Source of the DNA: Lineus longissimus
Taxonomy: Eukaryota > Nemertea > Pilidiophora > Heteronemertea > Lineidae
Length of the DNA stretch: 64,000 nt
Assembly: GCF_910592395.1 (NCBI RefSeq)
Contig: NC_088319.1
Location: 2,358,001-2,422,000, forward strand
Direction: 5' to 3'
Positions within the stretch are counted from its first letter, which is position 1; each line of letters starts with the position of its first letter. The translations under genes and the position numbers were made by a program. This document shows positions 58,232-64,000 of this stretch, piece by piece. The notes under the pieces were generated by a model. The model searched no databases. It saw only the letters and a program-made list of their open reading frames with translations, and was not told where the DNA came from.

Positions 58232-61200
58232 TGGGCAATGTTCTTAGCTCAGACATGAGAACGATCTGCCAAAACAAGAAAGTCAACCCAGACAATAGAC
58301 ATAAAGAAACCAATAACCGCCGAATTCTGTTCTGTTTTCTTGGGAAAGGCGGGTTACAGATATCAACAAATATAGTCTGTGAAGATTTTTTCAGAATGTT
58401 TTGGCTTGGGTTTGTACTGTCGTACGCATAACCGAGAAGTTTTTTTAACTGCAGGCTTCAAATCGCATTCATCGACTAAAAAAACCTTCTAGCATAAAAA
58501 TTAGAATGTAATCGTAAAATAAGATACTTTTGTTAATGATGGGTCGCACGTATCTCGGCTTATGGGCCGGCCTAAACAGCAGCAGCTAAAGTACCCTAAA
58601 GAAGATCAATTCCCTCGACGACCAGAATCATCGTAATGGGCCTTTACAAAGGCATTTCAGAACAATGGATGTCAGGTAAAACATGTCTGATAGAAGACAA
58701 AAAACATAACGAGCGTAATCTCTGGGTTCTGTTTGGGAAATTGGGAGAAATTTGAGAGGTATCACGATATCACGTTGACGGTTGTCAGAAATGCCATGAA
58801 ACAGCGAGTCTTTAATGCCGGCCAATCAGCATCAAGATGCTTGAACGACGAGTAACCCAACACTCACTGAACGCAATGGACGTTATGAAAAGCACACAGC
58901 CTACGACCACATTCTCCTATCTTTGTTGCCTGATTTTTACGACAGTTGACATAAAAACATTCTCTGGGATTCTCTAAAAAGGTGAAAAAGGCGAAATCTT
59001 TAAACAATTCAACCGAAGGCATCTCGTTTCATCCAGTTGAGTTGTCGAAACCTATCTTCAGTGAACAGAAAAACTAAACTATCAACAAGAGGCTCCCCGA
59101 TCAATTTCTATTAGGACACCACACGTGTGTGTTTCGTCACCAATTCGAATTGTCTCACATTAAACGATGAGCAACATGGGAAAAATAACGGTCGGGGTAA
59201 TTTGAGTCGGGGATAAAATAATGATAGGGGAGCGGTCGGGGTAATCTGAGTGATGTAACTGTAGGAATGTCTGCGCAATTCCTGATGAGTGGAACCACTC
59301 AACCAAGATTGTTTTTTCTTTCGCCGGGAAAGCAAGTTGACAGCTTCTAGTTTTGATGACTACCATGGCGTTGCTCTAACTGTAAAGGCGTGTAGTGATT
59401 TGTGTGGGAACTGTTTTCAAGATGATTTGGAGCCTGAATTGTCGTATCTGCAGTATTTTGCCAAGGGGAAGAAGACTCCTCGGTATTCATGCGGCAAATG
59501 CGTGGTAAGAATTTTGACGATATCAATGAGTTTTGCTTTCTTTCGATCTTTAAATGTTCCATCGGTGATTCTTTGCCAAAACTGAGGCATTGTAGAAACA
59601 TAATATACTATATATGTTGTTGGTTTTTATCATCCAGACATTGCTGTAGCATTGAAAGTGCGTTCACATGATGAGGAATGGCATATAAAATTTCACCGTC
59701 CAAAATAGAATTAATACTACAGCTGTCTGTAATAGGGAGAGCAGCGTATCGGTGGTACAGCTCAGTCTCCATTGTGAAGCTAAGCTAGGTGTTGAGGGAT
59801 TAGGCCCACGCTTGAATGATTATCGTTTGGGAACAAAAGGACGATTAAGAAGGAAGATTGGCGTTGTTGTTATTCCTGGCCAAGGGAGAGGAAAACTTAC
59901 TGATAACTTTTTGTTTCTGAATAGCATAGAAGAAACTGGAACATGCTCGATTTGTTTCTAACAGACAACAAGCGAATTGGTGGTATCGCCTCGCTTTGGA
60001 CCAAACTGGTAAAGAATCGGATCACGTGTGGCAGCTATCTCATCCCCAAGTAACTTTCTCAGTGAGTGTGTTACAAGCGCCACACGCCTCCCAAAGCGAT
60101 TGTCGTGGTAAAAAAAACCCCGCCTTCACGTGTGTACATTAAGGGCAAGATGAAACCGACCATGCCCGAAGTTAGCTGAATCATGCAGCAATCATCCCGA
60201 AGTTAGCCGAATCACACCAAGCAATTCCGATCTGCTCTCGGCGTGTTCACGATCAATAACAGATAACGCGAGATCCCCCGAGATTCAGACAGACTATCGT
60301 CAATCAAGAACAAACCAGCAATCAAATACTCAGCAACCCCCTAAGCGTTGTTTCTAATGATTGGTGGATATGTATAGCACTATTGGGGATAAGAAAGTTC
60401 GATCTATTGCTGCTAGGTGGCGGATCTGCAATAGACCAATATCGCAACCACCCTACTGCAGTATGCTCAACATGAAGTGGGCAAGACAAAAAGGCCTTCT
60501 GTTGCATCGCAAAAATTCGTTAAAACTGCACTAACTTCTAATTCCATATTTCATCTCAACAAAAAACCATGGAAGAGATGTTTGTTTTCGGTTCGCTTGT
60601 ATTTCTTTGGTAACACTGCATATTGGCAAACAACGCCAACTTGGATTAAGTTGCATTTTTCTTGGTATTGCATTTCATTATAATGCATCCAAACAATAAT
60701 GAATTCCAAAAACCTTGCACAAACGCCAATAATCGTTTTATGCTCAGTCACATCGACTTCTTACTGATCATCGCTGCTTATCATTCGTTTGAACGATCGA
60801 AATTAGACCAAGTACACTCCTAATAAGAACCCAGTCAAACAAATTTCGAAAACCTCCCCTTTATGATCAGCGTAACTAAGGTAAACAAAAGCTGTGTTAT
60901 TACCGTCATTTGTTGAATCAAAGGCGCTGAAGCTCAATTCACCAATTGGTGTTTACCGGCAATGATGTTTGATGGAGGTATTTTTCCTATTCATGGCATC
61001 AAATGGAGAATGCTAAGGTCAACAATAATATCACGCAATGCTTTGTGGGTAATGTACTGCCGTAAATTGGAATACGATGTCGTGAAAGAAAGTTGGAATG
61101 TCGCAATGACGTTGTGCGTGATGGCCGTAGCGTTTTGGAATGGCGTTTATTGATTGCTGAGCGTGTCTGATTAATAGATACTGACAGTTTGAAACGCCGC

Positions 61201-62754
61201 CGAGTTGTTAATCACTGCTGCGACCACCGGCAATTTGATGGATGATGTTATTGTCATGTTATTGCGATAAAGTGTTGACAAATTGTTGCGCTACATGCGT
61301 CAATTAGTCATTCGATGCATTGTTGATTATAACACGACACGACTGGATGTGGTTGCTCACATAATCCATTCTTCGTCAGCAGTAGTGCACACTCACTGTT
61401 TTTGTCCTGGGAAACAAGTTCCATTGTGGTCGGTATTATCATTATTTCCCCTAGTGGCAAATCCATCAAACACACATAGCAGAATACACTAAACTACTAA
61501 AAAAATTGCATTTCATTTTCGCAGATTTCGCGGATAACCATCATTCGCCAAAATAAAACTCGCGAAAATATTTTTGATTTGGAAAATCCGACCGAATTTT
61601 TTTTTTTAATCCGCCAAATTAAAATCGTGATTTTTGTCATCATTTCAATACTTTTATCACCCATTTAGGCCCAAAATCGCTTTACACGATTTGATTTAAT
61701 AACCTGCTCTATGTGTTAAAACAAACATTCATGGAAGACTTTATAATGCGCTGACCAGAGGCCTCTGCCGGATAATTACTTTAGAGCTGGATTGTGCCGA
61801 TATCTTCCGAATTCAGTGACTTTCAATAAAATAAAACAGGTGGCATAAATATTATTTCTAAGTAATTTTTATCATACTAAGATCAAACCGATTTTACGGT
61901 AAGTGCAAAATATTTTAAATCGAACTGTCTAGTTCCCGAAAGCATCGCCGCAGAATGTTGTTCCTTTTTTCTTTTGCGGGACGAAGAATTCCGATCCGTA
62001 TATACAAACTGAACGGCTGTTCTGAGTGTCATTAACGCAAAGTATCATGGTCCCCCTGAAACGTGTTTCGCCTAAGCTAGCAAAATGACAAATAAAGATA
62101 TGTTCTCTAAAATAGAGCGATGCGAGATATTTGCGGTTTACAATAGACAAAGCAAAATGCAGAGTCTGAAGCAACAAGATTCAAGCAAATCAGGACGAAA
62201 TCACCTTGATGTTTGTAAGTTCTTTGACCCCGCCTGCCACATGGATAGTGCACCTGACATCTTAAACATGATAACGTGGCGCTTGTCTCCAACTTGTAAG
62301 TCACAAACACCGACCTCAAAGACGAGTTTATATGATCAAACATGATCAGTGTCAGCAGTGTTTACGCTAAGAAGTAAAGATGGTATTGGCCCTCTCGTCG
62401 CTTACCGAAGAAGCTGGGTGACGGTATACTTCGTAGAATGTTGCATGTGAGGTACCACGTTGTTGGTAAAGCGAATTGAATGTGGTCGTACTGTAGGGGT
62501 TTTATTGAATGTAAGGCACAATCATAAGTACTTAGGTCATTGTGGTTGTGGATATTTAGACTCGAAGTAAAGGTCTGGTGGTTCTTGCAAAATACATATC
62601 ACCAAAAACACGAGAATCTGTTATCCTCAGAGCGGAAAACAATGGAAATTGGTCATGCTTATTTAACTAATATACAGGACAAGGGTGCCAGCTGGACACA
62701 TCGTTTATTTGCCTCTGCCGGTTGAGGCCAAGCGACCCCTATGAAGCTGCTTCG
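58232..62754. other. No firmly recognised gene
   Basis: Mostly AT-rich noncoding sequence. One possible short cysteine-rich exon is at about 59353-59503 (described among the findings). The region 61520-61635 has TTTCGCGGATAACCATC and TCGCGAAAATATTTT motifs of a kind common in MITEs, but no second end could be placed. Confidence 0.4.
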
Positions 62755-62965
62755 TGGGGATCGATGATATCAAAACTTACCCTGATAACTCTTGGCATGC
62801 ATTCGTTTAACTGCGAGGCGAGGGGCAAAATAACGTACTGATAAGAGAGTAGAACAACGGGAATTTAGGCCTAGGTCCAAGTGTGCTTTGTTTGAAGACA
62901 ATAGACCGTGTATGGACTAGGCCTGAATTCTTTATTCTGCGGCGTAAGGGGCAAAATAGGGTAAT
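62755..62965 (+). repeat. Dispersed repeat family 3, copy 5
   Basis: CGTGGGGATCGATGATATCA, ACAACGGGAATTTAGGCCTA, GTGTGCTTTGTTTGAAGACA, ATAGACCGTGTATGGACTAG and GGCCTGAATTCTTTATTCTG in family order. It contains an internal duplication of the CATTCGTTTAACTGCGAGGC block (62801-62830), suggesting two overlapping copies. Confidence 0.75.
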
Positions 62966-64000
62966 GGAGGCCTTGTATAACGAAAACATGGCCCGATTAT
63001 ATCGTGTTCCGTCGAGGCAAATCGAACGTAGTAACTTCCAGTGCGATAGCTGTCACAGGAATCTTCCCCTATCGGGAGTGACGGCACCACTCCCACCGTT
63101 CATTGTTTAATCCGAGCCTCCTTCAAAGAAAATCACGGAAGCGCGACAAATCATCCAAGCACCCGAGTTCATAAACTACTGTCCATTATTTGATAGTTAA
63201 TCAATACGCTGCCATGATTATTGGTATTCTTAGCAAAGGGGCAAGAGAGGTCGCTTATATTTGGATGATGATTCGCGTAAGAAAGGCCAATTCGCCCTTT
63301 CGTCGTAATCTGGGCTACTCGAGTTGAACGCTTTTCGGAATCTGATTGATTTGCTTGATTGAGTTGAACGGCACTCCGTCAAATGCGCAGCGAACGATGC
63401 AAATTTTGTTACATCATCGATTGTATCAGTTGTGAAGGATATTGAATGAAATTTAGGATGGCATTGACCGGTTAAGGCGGCTAAGGGTAATTTTGCCGCT
63501 TAGCAAATATCCTCAAAATTCCGTTTTTACGGGCTGTGAAAACCTTGGAAAGGGTTGAGGCGAAATAGAAAATGTTATCACCCTTCCATCTATCATGATC
63601 GCTTCCGCACATTTGCTCTTAACTTTTTTTCTACTTCTCGGCATATTTGGACAAACCCGCAGCGAGTCTAAGTTCGTGCTCCGCAGATAAAACTTCATCC
63701 CCTGATAACACATTTCATCACGCCATCGATCATGTTTAGCGACAGGGCGAACCGACGTCTCTCTGGTTTTTGTTTGTTTTATCTGACCGATTGCTTGTTG
63801 TCAACTAATGCTTTCCCAGCATTGATCGCGAGGAGCGATAGCAAGGGCATTAGTGCTTCAAGCAGCACTTGGTATTACGCAGTTCAACCTGCCAAAACAA
63901 TAACTTCAGTCAAGTGGGGAGAAGAAGCGGCCTGTCGTTTCGAGGTCATGCTGCATGCGTTTCCACCAGTTCTTCCTCGACATTGGTGTATGCGGGCCAG
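62966..64000. other. No recognised gene to the window end
   Basis: Short open frames on both strands, no domain, no clear repeats. Confidence 0.4.

Overview
This is a gene-poor, repeat-rich stretch of an invertebrate animal nuclear genome. The protein-coding genes are split by GT-AG introns. There is a metabotropic glutamate-type receptor and a membrane-anchored multicopper oxidase of the laccase type. The rest is dominated by MITEs, tRNA-derived SINE-like elements, non-LTR retrotransposon 3' ends and Tigger/pogo and PIF/Harbinger-like DNA transposons. This points to a marine invertebrate with a moderately large genome (lophotrochozoan, hemichordate or cephalochordate grade). The sequence alone does not let me name the species.

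Layout. At the left edge (336-526, +) is the last coding exon of an unidentified single-pass membrane protein. From 2.5 to 8.2 kb lie transposon remnants: a LINE fragment, three copies of a ~260 bp MITE (one carrying a nested 217 bp foldback element), a tRNA-derived SINE and a cluster of ~30 bp palindromes. From 11.8 to 21.8 kb, on the minus strand, are eight exons of a class C GPCR of the metabotropic glutamate receptor family, with all seven transmembrane helices in the last exon. Its N-terminal exon(s) were not found. One of its exons has two decayed tandem copies in the next intron. From 22 to 32.5 kb I see introns or intergenic DNA and repeats only. From 32.5 to 35.1 kb, on the plus strand, is a complete two-exon laccase-like multicopper oxidase of 704 residues with a signal peptide and a C-terminal membrane anchor encoded by a separate exon.

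From 35.5 to 44.2 kb is a transposon-dense block: a 62 bp minisatellite, a 5'-truncated LINE, three Tigger-type MITEs, two foldback elements, and a 2,646 bp Tigger/pogo element with TIRs and TA target duplication. That element sits inside an older tandem repeat, and its only open frame keeps both DNA-binding domains and the C-terminal tail but lacks the DDE catalytic domain. From 44 to 64 kb I recognise no host gene. The interval contains further MITEs, a ~175 bp tandem repeat, a SINE, a PIF/Harbinger-like deletion derivative, a Harbinger-type MITE inserted in a copy of a five-copy dispersed repeat, and two LINE 3' ends.

The two recognised genes have no evident functional link: one is a cell-surface amino-acid receptor, the other an extracellular copper oxidase. 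The most interesting points are the receptor's altered ligand pocket (distal-carboxylate lysine replaced by glutamine), the triplicated exon, the separately encoded membrane anchor of the laccase, and the DDE-less but intact Tigger open frame. All family assignments rest on motif recognition by eye, without database searches.
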